DNA from: Spirosoma aerolatum
Lineage (GTDB): Bacteria > Bacteroidota > Bacteroidia > Cytophagales > Spirosomataceae
NCBI RefSeq assembly: GCF_002056795.1
Contig: NZ_CP020104.1
Span: 1,623,001-1,687,000 of the forward strand
Direction of reading: 5' to 3'
DNA: 64,000 nt
The position numbers and the translations under genes are program-made. Position 1 is the first letter of the stretch. The number at the start of each line of letters is the position of its first letter. Of the stretch, positions 17,467-26,429 are shown one piece after another. The notes under the pieces are model-generated. The model was given only the letters and a program-made list of their open reading frames with translations. It ran no database searches and was not told where the DNA came from.

Positions 17467-19719
17467 CTATTGCCGTTTTGCCGTTACTTTTTCGGCTGCT
17501 GTCTGCATTTCTTTGACACGAGGTAATAACTGACTTGCCGGATAATCGCGTACAAATTCGGCCAGTGCTCGCTGATAAGCCTCCACATTTTGCACCTTAC
17601 CAATCAGGATAACCCGTAATAACGCCAGTTTGTCTTCCAATTGAGTCCCCGCAAAGCTACTCATCGACGCGTCGGCTCGGGCTAGAGCTTCGGTTAAGTT
17701 ATTAGCCTGATAAAGCTCATAAATGGCGGTATATGTTTTCAGGGCCTGCGCTTCCGAATCGCTGGTTTGAGCAGCAGCGCGTCCGGTTAGTCGGGCGTAG
17801 GACGTATTCGGAAACTCTGCCAATAATTTATCTTTCCAGTTAGACGTTTTGCCAAGTTGCTCATTACTAAGGTACAATAAATAATATACCTCCGGTTTCT
17901 GAAGCGTGTTCGGATAACGAGTTAGCAATTGTTCGAATGTGGGAATGGCATCGGCAGGTTGGTTAAATTGAAGCTTATACAACTTGCCGAGTTTATATAA
18001 CGCTGTTTCAATTCGCTGATTCGTTGCCAGTTGCGCTTCTTTGCTGAACGGTATCTTTGCTGTCATAGCCTCTTTTTGGGCTTTTCGGCTTGTGGAAATT
18101 CCAGCCGTAGCGGCTGCTGCCTGAGTTGCTTCTGATTGTGCCAACGGCGCATTGGGATTAATCGAGTTAGCAGGCGAAGCACCAGCAACGGGGCTATTAG
18201 CCCCTGGAAGAGCGATGGATGCTTCTTTATTGCTACGGCGCCAGTTGTCTTCGAGCTGTCGATTCCCCCAGAGAACCGAAAACTCCTGTCGGCCCTGGCT
18301 TAAAGCAACGGGATTGTATAAAACCCAGCGTTCAGTAGGCTGTAAATTGGAGTTGGTGGCTCCTGGAACAGAGCTGATATTTCCATTCGTAGCCTTATCA
18401 ATGATTTGCTGGGCCAAGGCTGCCTGGGCTTTATCTTCTTTTTCCCGCTGGTCGATGGCTTTGTCCAGTAATTTGTCCAGGGTTGCCGGATCTAATTGGG
18501 CCAGATGCAAGAGGCTATCATCGGTTTGGATGGTCGTTTTGTACTGGACGAACTCATCTAATGTTTTTTTACGGTTTAGCAAAGCAGTATAATCGGCCGA
18601 TTGTTTAGGCATCAGAGCCAGAGCACTGTCGTAATAAGCTTTCGCATGGGTATAATCCGCTTTTTTGTCAAAATACAGCTTACCAATTTCCAGATAGGTG
18701 TAAGGAACCTGTGCGTTCGTAGAACCGGCTACCTGAATCGACTGACTGTATAACTTTATGGCCTTGTCCGTATTGCCCCGACGAGCTTCGAGCAGCCCCA
18801 TCGTGAAATAGATTTTATCTTTCAGGTCTTCGTTTTTTCGATCTTTCAACAGTCGGTCAAACGTTTCAGCCGATTGCGCTACTCGTTTTTGATCACCAGT
18901 CAGACCGTTGCTTTGAATGGCATATAAATTAGCATAAAACGACTGGTCGTAAGAAGGTCTCGACCGGAGTACCTGCCGATATTGCTCAACGGCTTTCGAT
19001 GGTTGCCCACTTAAATCGTAAAGCTGACCAGCTATTAGATGAAGCCGCGCTGTAGACTCCCCTTTTTTCAGGACGGGGAAGGTTGCTTCCAGAATACCGG
19101 CCGCCGTCAGATATTCACCCTGCCGTTCATGCAAATAGGCTTTAGTCAGATAAAAATCGCGCGTGTTAGTTTTGTTAAGTGGTTGCTGGCGCAGGTATTC
19201 AGCCACATTTAAGGCATTGACATAATCGCTGGCTTCGACATAAGCCCGCATCAGCCCTACAAGTGCCGTATGTTTGTCGTCTTCGTTGGTGCCTTTTGTG
19301 TTTACGTACTTAAATACTTCAATGGCATTGGGCAGGTCCTGTTTTAGTAAACGGGCTCGGCCAATGAGATTATAGGCATTATCGAGCCATTTACTGTTCT
19401 GGTGCCGTTCGGGAATAAGCGAAGCTTTCTTGATGGCATCATCCAACTGAGGCTTTACCGGCTGAATAAGCATCGAATCGACGGGCAACAAGATGGGCAG
19501 TAATTGGTTATAATTTTCCTGACGTTTTTTGAACAGAAACTGCTCGGCCTGATCGATTTCGTCGCGGGCGATCACATAGGCATTGTAATGGGCCGTTAAA
19601 TTATGATAGCCTTTGGGAATGGCTTTTGTACTGTATTGCGAACAGGAAATCAGCCCGCCCGTCAGCAAGACAACGACCGCAAGAAGTAGGAAGAGACGAC
19701 TATAAAAACAGCGGGACAT
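17467..19719 (-). CDS. TPR lipoprotein resembling PorW/SprE of the type IX secretion system
   Basis: A 750-residue lipoprotein with lipobox GLISC (Cys26) and many tetratricopeptide repeats, for example DNAYNLIGRARLLKQDLPNA, PYTYLEIGKLYFDKKADYTH and ALYKLGKLYKLQFNQPADA. The region just after the signal, GYHNLTAHYNAYVIARDEID, with a YNQLLPILLPVDS segment, is the pattern I know from PorW/SprE, an outer-membrane-associated lipoprotein needed for T9SS secretion and gliding. A Gln/Ala/Ser-rich stretch near residues 490-560 interrupts the repeats. Being close to gldKLMN supports the assignment. TPR lipoprotein is certain; PorW identity is likely but should be checked by a profile search. Confidence 0.75.
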   Translation of the reverse strand: MSRCFYSRLFLLLAVVVLLTGGLISCSQYSTKAIPKGYHNLTAHYNAYVIARDEIDQAEQFLFKKRQENYNQLLPILLPVDSMLIQPVKPQLDDAIKKASLIPERHQNSKWLDNAYNLIGRARLLKQDLPNAIEVFKYVNTKGTNEDDKHTALVGLMRAYVEASDYVNALNVAEYLRQQPLNKTNTRDFYLTKAYLHERQGEYLTAAGILEATFPVLKKGESTARLHLIAGQLYDLSGQPSKAVEQYRQVLRSRPSYDQSFYANLYAIQSNGLTGDQKRVAQSAETFDRLLKDRKNEDLKDKIYFTMGLLEARRGNTDKAIKLYSQSIQVAGSTNAQVPYTYLEIGKLYFDKKADYTHAKAYYDSALALMPKQSADYTALLNRKKTLDEFVQYKTTIQTDDSLLHLAQLDPATLDKLLDKAIDQREKEDKAQAALAQQIIDKATNGNISSVPGATNSNLQPTERWVLYNPVALSQGRQEFSVLWGNRQLEDNWRRSNKEASIALPGANSPVAGASPANSINPNAPLAQSEATQAAAATAGISTSRKAQKEAMTAKIPFSKEAQLATNQRIETALYKLGKLYKLQFNQPADAIPTFEQLLTRYPNTLQKPEVYYLLYLSNEQLGKTSNWKDKLLAEFPNTSYARLTGRAAAQTSDSEAQALKTYTAIYELYQANNLTEALARADASMSSFAGTQLEDKLALLRVILIGKVQNVEAYQRALAEFVRDYPASQLLPRVKEMQTAAEKVTAKRQ

Positions 19720-19835
19720 TCGATAATAACACGTGGTTACTCGTATTAAAACGTTACAGGCCGGTTGGGCAATATGGAACGTTAGGCCAAATTAACGAAT
19801 TTTGTACGGCAAATAGCATGCCTGCCTCGATTCCT

Positions 19836-20114
19836 ATGGAAAACACCCCCGAACAACCCGATCCCAACGCTGCTGGAAAGCCAGTTCGGGAGAATGATCC
19901 GTTGAAAAAAGCTACGGACAAAACCACGTCGTTTTTACAGTATAGTGGCCTGGGCTTACAGATGCTCATAACCATTGGAGCTGGTGTGTGGCTAGGATCA
20001 TGGCTCGATGAGCGCCAAGGTAATCATACGCCTATCTGGACATTAGTATTAGCGCTGGTTAGTATTACCGGGTCTATTTATCTACTTATTCGGGGACTAC
20101 CCAAACAATCCTGA
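19836..20114 (+). CDS. AtpZ/AtpI-like ATP synthase accessory membrane protein
   Basis: A small protein (92 residues from the ATG at 19836; ATG at 19818 is an alternative that adds six residues). A charged, Pro-rich start MENTPEQPDPNAAGKPVREN is followed by two membrane helices, QYSGLGLQMLITIGAGVWLGSWLDERQG and PIWTLVLALVSITGSIYLLIRG. The GLGLQM...G.WLGSWLD pattern is typical of the AtpZ/AtpI family (Synthase I-like) found in front of F0 genes and thought to help c-ring assembly or ion supply. It overlaps nothing and is 3 bases before the next gene, so it is the first gene of the F0 operon. The longer open frame beginning at 19626 runs antisense into the TPR gene and was not used. Confidence 0.82.
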   Translation: MENTPEQPDPNAAGKPVRENDPLKKATDKTTSFLQYSGLGLQMLITIGAGVWLGSWLDERQGNHTPIWTLVLALVSITGSIYLLIRGLPKQS

Positions 20115-20117
20115 TTT

Positions 20118-20480
20118 ATGCGTCCCTATTTAGTATTAAGTCTGGTACTAGGAATTGGATTCTTCGTAGGTGAACATTATTGGCATCTGCCCTGGATCAC
20201 TGCCGAGTGGCGTGTGCTGATTGCTTTCTTTTTAAGCGTGTCTGTCATCACAAGCCGTTTGCATGCATTTGGTTATCACCGCACTGACCGAATATTTGCC
20301 ATGATGCCGCTGGTCGCTACTGTGCTGCGGCTCTTGCTAAGCATGTTGTTTTTTGGGCTAATGTTGTACCGTGGCCTACCTGATCGAAACCTGTTCGTCA
20401 TTACCTTTCTGGTACTTTATTTATGTTACCTCGGCTTTGAAATCATCCTGTCTCGTCGTAACTTGCGACGCAATTCGTGA
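20118..20480 (+). CDS. Small membrane protein of the ATP synthase operon (AtpI-like position)
   Basis: A 120-residue protein with four predicted membrane helices (YLVLSLVLGIGFFVGEHYW; VLIAFFLSVSVITS; PLVATVLRLLLSMLFFGLML; FVITFLVLYLCYLGFEIIL) and a basic tail SRRNLRRNS. Four helices and the place just before atpB fit the AtpI/UncI assembly factor, but sequence similarity to classical AtpI is not obvious to me. It starts 3 bases after the AtpZ-like stop and ends 19 bases before atpB, so the three genes are surely translated from one message. Confidence 0.72.
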   Translation: MRPYLVLSLVLGIGFFVGEHYWHLPWITAEWRVLIAFFLSVSVITSRLHAFGYHRTDRIFAMMPLVATVLRLLLSMLFFGLMLYRGLPDRNLFVITFLVLYLCYLGFEIILSRRNLRRNS

Positions 20481-20499
20481 AAACGTGGTTTTTCCTCAT

Positions 20500-21627
20500 A
20501 TGTCTGTTTCATTTTTTAAGCGAATATTTTTACTTAGTGCTCTGATTTTTAGTTCGTTAGTTCCTGCGCTAGCACAAGACGACGAACATCACGAAGGCGA
20601 AAAGACGGTTGTCGAACATGGCAAATCCGACGAAGGCTTCAATATGGGTGAGATGATTATGCACCATATTAAAGACGAACACGGTTGGGAATTTGCTCAT
20701 GGTTTGAAGCTGCATTTGCCGGTTATTCTCTACACCGCTGATCGGGGTCTGGAGGTTTTCTCATCGAAGGATTTCGAAGAGGGTAAAACGCATAATGGCT
20801 ACCATATCGACCATAAAACGGGTCAGGTCCATCGTATCGATACGGCGGGTAAAGCCGATGAGTCGGTAAAAGTATGGGACTTCTCGATTACCAAGAACGT
20901 AGCTTCATTATTGTTAAGTGTAGTGTTGCTCGTCGTGATTCTGGGAGCGGTGAAAAGCAGCTTTGCCAAAAATCGGGGCGGCAAACCCACAGGTATCCAG
21001 CGGTTTATTGAACCTCTGATTCTGTTCATTCGTGATGAGGTAGCCAAGCCAAATCTGGGTCATGGTTACGCTAAGTATCTGCCGTACCTGCTGACGGTCT
21101 TCTTCTTTATTCTGGCCAACAATCTATTAGGCTTGCTGCCTGGTTCGGCCAACGTAACGGGCAACATCGCAGTAACGATGGTGCTGGCTGTCATTGCCTT
21201 CTTTGTGGTAAACCTGAGCGGTAACAAGCATTACTGGATGCACCTTGTGTTGCCATCCGGTGTACCCTGGTGGTTATTGCCCCTGATTATTCCCATCGAA
21301 ATTATTGGCTTATTCGTAAAGCCTGTTTCGCTGATGATCCGGTTGTTTGCCAATATTACGGCTGGCCACGTCATTATCCTGAGTTTGCTGGGGCTGATTT
21401 TTGTCGCCAATCAACTGGGTGGAGCTGGTACGGCCTGGGGGCTTAGTCCGGTAGTGATTGTCTTTACCCTCTTCCTGAACCTTATTGAGTTACTGGTGGC
21501 GTTTCTGCAAGCGTATATTTTCACCCTGCTGACCTCCATGTATATCGGTTCGGCTATTGAAGACAACCACGATATGGATCATGGTATCGGTTATGATGAA
21601 GAACACATCATTGAGCCAGTCGCTTAA
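20500..21627 (+). CDS. atpB: F1F0 ATP synthase subunit a
   Basis: A 375-residue subunit a, the static half of the proton channel. I chose the ATG at 20500 because it gives a clean signal peptide (FFKRIFLLSALIFSSLVPALAQ); the open frame continues upstream only over the preceding gene. A His/Asp/Glu-rich periplasmic segment of about 100 residues follows, typical of Bacteroidota subunit a. The membrane domain has the essential Arg in PVSLMIRLFANITAGHVIIL and the late helix NLIELLVAFLQAYIFTLLT. The C-terminus is acidic and His-rich. Confidence 0.95.
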   Translation: MSVSFFKRIFLLSALIFSSLVPALAQDDEHHEGEKTVVEHGKSDEGFNMGEMIMHHIKDEHGWEFAHGLKLHLPVILYTADRGLEVFSSKDFEEGKTHNGYHIDHKTGQVHRIDTAGKADESVKVWDFSITKNVASLLLSVVLLVVILGAVKSSFAKNRGGKPTGIQRFIEPLILFIRDEVAKPNLGHGYAKYLPYLLTVFFFILANNLLGLLPGSANVTGNIAVTMVLAVIAFFVVNLSGNKHYWMHLVLPSGVPWWLLPLIIPIEIIGLFVKPVSLMIRLFANITAGHVIILSLLGLIFVANQLGGAGTAWGLSPVVIVFTLFLNLIELLVAFLQAYIFTLLTSMYIGSAIEDNHDMDHGIGYDEEHIIEPVA

Positions 21628-21659
21628 TTTGCAATTTTTGTTTCACAGTTTATAAATAG

Positions 21660-21926
<267 letters not shown>

Positions 21927-22005
21927 GGGCTACAAACCGCTACGCCTGAGCGCGTGGGAGCATTAGGCTTCTGCATCCCGTACAGGTATAGCGTAGTACA
22001 TTATT

Positions 22006-22042
22006 CCGGCACACCTTTCGGATTAGCCGTTAAGTGTGCCGG
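22006..22042. repeat. Hairpin in the atpE-atpF gap
   Basis: 9-bp arms CCGGCACAC and GTGTGCCGG with a 19-base loop, 26 bases before atpF. In this operon the c subunit is needed in many copies, so a hairpin just after atpE could protect the 3' end of the message or partly end transcription. This role is inferred. Confidence 0.5.
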
Positions 22043-22067
22043 TTTAACTTGAAACAAAAAACAAACA

Positions 22068-22562
22068 ATGGAACTTCTTACTCCTAATATTGGCCTTTTG
22101 TTCTGGCAGATTGTTGCCTTTGGGGGCCTGTTTTTCATCCTGCGCTCGTTTGCGTGGAAGCCTATTCTGGCCAGTTTGAAAGAACGTGAAGAAAACATAC
22201 AGTCGGCACTTGACCTGGCCGAGAAAACTCGCCGGGAAATGGCAGCCATGAAGGCTGACAATGAAAAGCTGCTGGCACAGGCTCGCTCGGAGCGTGAAGC
22301 TATTCTGCGCGGAGCTAAAGAAACTGCCGATAAACTGATTGCCGAGTCGCGTGATAAAGCCGAATCCGAAGGGAAACGGATTCTGGAGCAAGCTCGCGAA
22401 ACGATGCAAAATGAACGGCAGGCACTGATTATGCAGATGAAGAAGGAAGTCGTTACGTTGTCGCTCGATATTGCCGAGAAAGTACTTCGTAAAGAACTTA
22501 GTGACAAATCATCGCAGGAGAAACTGGTGAATGACCTGGTCGCAAATTCAAGCTTAAATTAA
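22068..22562 (+). CDS. atpF: F1F0 ATP synthase subunit b
   Basis: A 164-residue subunit b, the peripheral stalk. One N-terminal membrane helix (NIGLLFWQIVAFGGLFFILR) is followed by a long, charged, Ala-rich coiled coil (KPILASLKEREENIQSALDL onward). Length and features are typical. Lies 141 bases after atpE with a hairpin in the gap, and 7 bases before atpH. Confidence 0.95.
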   Translation: MELLTPNIGLLFWQIVAFGGLFFILRSFAWKPILASLKEREENIQSALDLAEKTRREMAAMKADNEKLLAQARSEREAILRGAKETADKLIAESRDKAESEGKRILEQARETMQNERQALIMQMKKEVVTLSLDIAEKVLRKELSDKSSQEKLVNDLVANSSLN

Positions 22563-22569
22563 TTCGATC

Positions 22570-23109
22570 ATGGCCATTGCAACGGTAGCTGCTCGGTATG
22601 CCAAATCGTTATTGGATTTGGCGCAGGAAAAAGGCCTGACCGAGACTATGTATAAAGACATGCAGTTCTTCAAAAAAACGTTAGAAGGTAGCCGCCCGCT
22701 TCTGTTGATGCTGAAGAACCCAATTGTTCGGGCTGAGAAGAAAAGCGCTATTCTGAATGCGGTTTTCGCCAGTCATGTTGATTCGGTAACGATGTCGTTT
22801 TTCCAGATTATCGCTAAAAAGAATCGGGAACCGATCATGGATGCCATCGCTGAAGAGTTTATCAACCAATATGATCGACTCAAAGGGGTTGAGCGTGCCA
22901 CTGTTATTACGACTGTGCCATTGACGGATGCACTGCGGAAGCAGTTCAAGGCAATGGTCATGAAAACAACCGGAACCCAGTTGGTTGAACTGGACGAAAA
23001 AATCGATTCGAAGCTGGTTGGTGGTTACGTGCTGCGTGTTGGCGATCAGCAAATCGATGAGTCGATACGTAGCCAGTTGAACGACCTGCGTCTGAAATTT
23101 TTGAACTAA
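22570..23109 (+). CDS. atpH: F1F0 ATP synthase subunit delta
   Basis: A 179-residue delta subunit (OSCP), which joins the peripheral stalk to the F1 head. Typical N-terminal helical domain (VAARYAKSLLDLAQEKGL) and C-terminal signature GGYVLRVGDQQIDESIRSQL. It is the last gene of this operon: a strong terminator follows within 20 bases, whereas in most Bacteroidota atpA and atpG come next. Confidence 0.95.
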   Translation: MAIATVAARYAKSLLDLAQEKGLTETMYKDMQFFKKTLEGSRPLLLMLKNPIVRAEKKSAILNAVFASHVDSVTMSFFQIIAKKNREPIMDAIAEEFINQYDRLKGVERATVITTVPLTDALRKQFKAMVMKTTGTQLVELDEKIDSKLVGGYVLRVGDQQIDESIRSQLNDLRLKFLN

Positions 23110-23128
23110 TCTAACTTGCCCAAAACAG

Positions 23129-23164
23129 AAAGCCGCTTATCTGATTCAGATAAGCGGCTTTTAT
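23129..23164 (+). terminator. Intrinsic terminator after atpH
   Basis: 16-bp perfect arms (23129-23144 and 23146-23161), GC-rich in the middle, ending in TTTTAT. It ends the F0 operon. Confidence 0.9.
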
Positions 23165-23197
23165 CGTTTACATGAGTGAGAATTGGAATGGGGGAAT

Positions 23198-23729
23198 TTA
23201 CTCAGAGTCAAGCGTAATGCCTTCGTAAACAGCCTTTAAAGACAAGCTAATCTGCAATAAGGATAACTCAGCTATCGCGTCAATCCCTTCAATAACCTGA
23301 TATTTCCAGAAATCTACGTTCCGCTCAAATACTTCCACCCGGTAATCGATTTGCGAAACCAATAGATAGTAGAGTAATGAAGGTAACTTCGTGTAATGTG
23401 GCCGCTTATCATGGAAGTCCTTGCTTTGCGTAGAGTCGGAAATAACTTCGATAAGCAAGCAGGGCGAGTTTACCCAAATGCCCATATCATTTTCCAGGTC
23501 GACTGGATCGCAGGTGTAAATGATGTCAGGGTAAACGTACCGTTGCCCGGTTTTCAATTTCTGACGTACATTTTCTGCATAAACTTGGCAACCTTATATT
23601 TTGAACGATTGTATTGTGTCGCTTTGTGGTGCCAGCCATAGCTATCACTTCACCATCCCAGTATTCATAGCGAATCCCTTCGGAACGTTCAAGCGCAACA
23701 TATTCGTCGAATGTATAGAGCTTCGGCAT
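23198..23729 (-). pseudogene. Broken Uma2-family (PD-(D/E)XK-like) gene
   Basis: Two adjacent minus-strand frames together make a Uma2 protein. The first (starting at 23729) encodes MPKLYTFDEYVALERSEGIR, YEYWDGEVIAMAGTTKRHN and TIVQNI. The second continues with CQVYAENVRQKL KTGQRYVYPDII, the PCLLIEVISDSTQSKDFHDK core and the C-terminus. At about 23590-23597 the frame changes and roughly a dozen residues normally found between NI and CQVYAEN are missing, so a small deletion caused a frameshift. Uma2 proteins are common, poorly understood nuclease-fold proteins in Bacteroidota and Cyanobacteria. The core acidic residues (PDI, EVIS) remain, so the break seems recent. A sequencing error alone would not explain the missing residues. 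Confidence 0.8.
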
Positions 23730-23749
23730 GAGTTGTTTTTAAAACCAAT

Positions 23750-24664
23750 TTACCACCATTTTTCGTAACCTTCGGCGGGTTTCCAGGTTGAATTTGGCTC
23801 AAAATGATGCCATACGATCGACCCTACCGTACGTAATAGGGCATAGCCTTCATTCGTTCGTTCCCAGCTTTGATCTTGCTGATTCTTCGTCATCACACAA
23901 TAGACATAATCGCCGTGGGGTGCGTGAACCAGGACGACTTCGGATCGGGATTGGTTGACAGCTCCATTTTTAGAAGCCACTTTTACATCGGGCGGAAGTT
24001 GAGACAAGCCATCCCCATCCCAAAACTGACGACCTAAGTTTCGGTACATTTCATCGCTGGCATCAGGACTGACAGCGTTACCCTGTCGGAGGTAAAGCAG
24101 TAGGTTGGCCATATCGCGAGGGGTCGTCTGGCCCCAGCCGTACTGGCTCCGATTCGCTTCCCGACCGGGTGTTCGGGAGTTTACACGTGTCTGGTGAAAA
24201 CCGTTGGTTTCGAGCCAGGTATTGATAGCCGTTCCTCCGCCAGCTAATGCCTGACACCAGAGGCTCCCTGTGTTGTCGCTGATTGTCTCCATCAGCATAA
24301 CCACCTTACTAAGCGTAATCCTGGCGCCGTCTTTTAATGACCCTACGATGCCATCATCATAGTGAAGCGAGTCTTTGTAAACCAGTTCCTGGTTGTAGCT
24401 AAGCTCGCCCTTATGAATTTTGTCGAACAGCCCGCATTGAATCGGAATTTTAATCATGCTGGCCGTGGGGAATAGGGTATCAGCATTAATCGAGACACGT
24501 TTGCCAGTACGAACATGGTAGACGTACACACCTGCATTACCCCGGAAGCCAGCGAGTGCCGACTGAAGCTTTTGCTCCAGACGAGCATCGTTTTTAGGCG
24601 TTGACTGAGCAGAGACGGCTAGAGCAGAACAACTGAAAAGCAGCAGAACAAGAATGAGTCGCAT
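23750..24664 (-). CDS. Serine hydrolase of the class A beta-lactamase fold
   Basis: A 304-residue secreted protein (signal peptide ending near LAVSAQ). The nucleophile is Ser69 in TASMIKIP (SxxK), the second motif is SDN at residues 129-131, and a region like the omega loop lies around NSRTPGREANRSQYGWGQTT. The third motif reads KNG (SKNGAVNQSR, Lys232) instead of KTG or KSG. This pattern fits the beta-lactamase2 family; some members hydrolyse beta-lactams and others are of unknown role. The NSRTPGREANRSQ stretch is not a clear match to the ExxxN motif of real class A enzymes, so resistance should not be assumed. The start codon overlaps the stop of the GNAT gene by one base (TAATG), so the two are translationally coupled. 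Confidence 0.85.
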   Translation of the reverse strand: MRLILVLLLFSCSALAVSAQSTPKNDARLEQKLQSALAGFRGNAGVYVYHVRTGKRVSINADTLFPTASMIKIPIQCGLFDKIHKGELSYNQELVYKDSLHYDDGIVGSLKDGARITLSKVVMLMETISDNTGSLWCQALAGGGTAINTWLETNGFHQTRVNSRTPGREANRSQYGWGQTTPRDMANLLLYLRQGNAVSPDASDEMYRNLGRQFWDGDGLSQLPPDVKVASKNGAVNQSRSEVVLVHAPHGDYVYCVMTKNQQDQSWERTNEGYALLRTVGSIVWHHFEPNSTWKPAEGYEKWW

Positions 24665-25104
24665 TAGGATGGAATGGGGTAAACTAACTTGATATGAGTA
24701 CGATGGAAGGCTTCGCGTTCGTAGAAACGGATGGTATCGGTACGTTTTTGATTGGTAGTTACTTCCAGGTTGATAAATTGTTCCTGCACAGCGATTGCTT
24801 TCAACGCGGCTACCAGTTGCTGGCCAATGCCCTGATTCCGAACGAGTGACTGAACGAAAAGCTCCTGTATTTCGCCAACCTTACCGCCGTGATGAAGCAG
24901 CAATTGAACATGGCAACTGACAAACCCAACGACGTTGCCCTGCTGTTCGGCCACTAAATAATGAATGGCCGGATTAATCAGATTTTGTCGATAAATACCC
25001 TGAAAAGTAGACTGGTCCAGCGTTGTTTCCTCCAGATCGCAGATAAACTGATAAATAGTTGTTTCGTCGGTTAGGTGCGCAGGTCGTATTTGTACAGGAT
25101 TCAC
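24664..25104 (-). CDS. GNAT family N-acetyltransferase
   Basis: A 146-residue GNAT-fold protein. The core is YLVAEQQGNVVGFVSCHVQL, GEIQELFVQSLVRNQGIGQQ (the acetyl-CoA-binding R/Q-x-x-G-x-G/A loop is RNQGIG) and FINLEVTTNQKRTDTIRFYE with the FYEREAF end. Substrate unknown. It is the first gene of a two-gene unit with the serine hydrolase, and is divergent from the DUF6786-like gene. Confidence 0.88.
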   Translation of the reverse strand: MNPVQIRPAHLTDETTIYQFICDLEETTLDQSTFQGIYRQNLINPAIHYLVAEQQGNVVGFVSCHVQLLLHHGGKVGEIQELFVQSLVRNQGIGQQLVAALKAIAVQEQFINLEVTTNQKRTDTIRFYEREAFHRTHIKLVYPIPS

Positions 25105-25200
25105 GAAAGTAGATTAGAGAGCCACCGTTATTTATAGAGAGAGTATTTACCCGAAATACTCGATTAAGTTCGTTATTTTCCGTCGGTTCGTCGTTATTGT

Positions 25201-26424
25201 ATGCACAAAATCGCGCTTCTGCTGCTGAGTAGTTTCGTTCTAGCCTGTTCGGGCCGAAAAACAACCGACGATAAGTCATCTAATCAAGTTGATACAAGTT
25301 TGCCAGTGACAACATCAAATTTATACGTTAACGACCGCCAGTTTTTACAGGATCACCACCCCGACCTTATCGAGTTGCGACTAGGTAAGGCCAGTGCGTT
25401 GATTTGCCCGGCCTACCAGGGGCGGGTCATGACCAGTACGGCCGATGGCGAAACCAGCTACGGCTGGATTAATTATGACCTGATCAAGTCGGGTAAACTG
25501 TTGCCTCATATGAATGCGTTCGGGGGCGAAGACCGTTTCTGGTTAGGCCCCGAAGGTGGGCAGTTTGCCTTGTACTTTAAAAAAGGTGATCCGTTTGACG
25601 GTGATCATTGGCAAACCCCGGCCGCCATCGACTCCGAACCGTTTGCTGTTGTTGATTCATCGCAAACATCGGCTACGTTCATCCGAACGGTTTCACTGAC
25701 CAACTATTCTGGCACGCGGCTTGACATTGGCATTGAGCGGACCGTTAAGCTTCTGGATAAAGCCAACATCGAACGATACCTGTCCATTCATAGCGATTCA
25801 CTAAAAGTGGTTGGTATTCAGTCTGATAACTCAATCGTCAATAAGGGGAGTCAGACCTGGACGGCACAAACGGGTATGCCATCGATCTGGATATTAGGCA
25901 TGATGAATGCTTCGCCTACGTCTATGATCATTGTGCCCTATCGGGAAGGGGAGGGCCAGCCTGTCAATGATGCGTATTTTGGGAAAGTCCCGGCCGACCG
26001 GTTAAAAATGGATAAAACGGTTGCTTTTTTTAAGGCCGACGCTGCTTACCGGAGTAAAATAGGGGTTTCGCCCGCTCGTGCTACCAATTGGGCCGGGAGT
26101 TATGACGCAGCCACGAAAACACTGACGCTGGTGACGTATGACTTTAATCCAGCCGATAGAAAGTATGTAAATTCGGCCTGGGAAATGCAAAAAGAACCCT
26201 TTTCGGGCGACGTACTGAATGCCTATAACGACGGACCAATGAAGCCTGGTCAGCCACAGATGGGGCATTTTTATGAGTTGGAATCTTCATCACCGGCGGC
26301 AGGTCTGGCACCTGGAGCCAAACAACGCCATCGCCATACCACCTTTCACGTACAAGGTCCAGATTTACTACTCAATCAACTGGCTGAACGATTCTTGCAT
26401 ACAAATCTGAATGGACTGAAGTAG
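25201..26424 (+). CDS. Secreted lipoprotein of the DUF6786-like family
   Basis: A 407-residue lipoprotein; the signal is MHKIALLLLSSFVLACSG with a lipobox-like VLAC. The best conserved-looking stretches are ALICPAYQGRVMTSTADGET, NAFGGEDRFWLGPEGGQFAL and NDGPMKPGQPQMGHFYELES. I recall this pattern from Bacteroidota proteins called DUF6786, whose fold may resemble aldose-1-epimerase-like beta sandwiches; that link is inferred. No function is assigned. It faces the minus-strand oxidoreductase gene with only 5 bases between the stops. Confidence 0.65.
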   Translation: MHKIALLLLSSFVLACSGRKTTDDKSSNQVDTSLPVTTSNLYVNDRQFLQDHHPDLIELRLGKASALICPAYQGRVMTSTADGETSYGWINYDLIKSGKLLPHMNAFGGEDRFWLGPEGGQFALYFKKGDPFDGDHWQTPAAIDSEPFAVVDSSQTSATFIRTVSLTNYSGTRLDIGIERTVKLLDKANIERYLSIHSDSLKVVGIQSDNSIVNKGSQTWTAQTGMPSIWILGMMNASPTSMIIVPYREGEGQPVNDAYFGKVPADRLKMDKTVAFFKADAAYRSKIGVSPARATNWAGSYDAATKTLTLVTYDFNPADRKYVNSAWEMQKEPFSGDVLNAYNDGPMKPGQPQMGHFYELESSSPAAGLAPGAKQRHRHTTFHVQGPDLLLNQLAERFLHTNLNGLK

Positions 26425-26429
26425 GAATG

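Noticed and set aside
19626..19835. N-terminal extension of the AtpZ-like protein
   Set aside because: It overlaps the start and promoter of the divergent TPR gene and has no AtpZ features; ATG at 19836 gives the normal size.
20371..20499. 43-residue extension of subunit a
   Set aside because: It lies over the AtpI-like gene in another frame; the ATG at 20500 is followed directly by a signal peptide.
24974..25279. Antisense frame over the GNAT-DUF6786 divergent promoter region
   Set aside because: It has no recognisable features and overlaps both gene starts.
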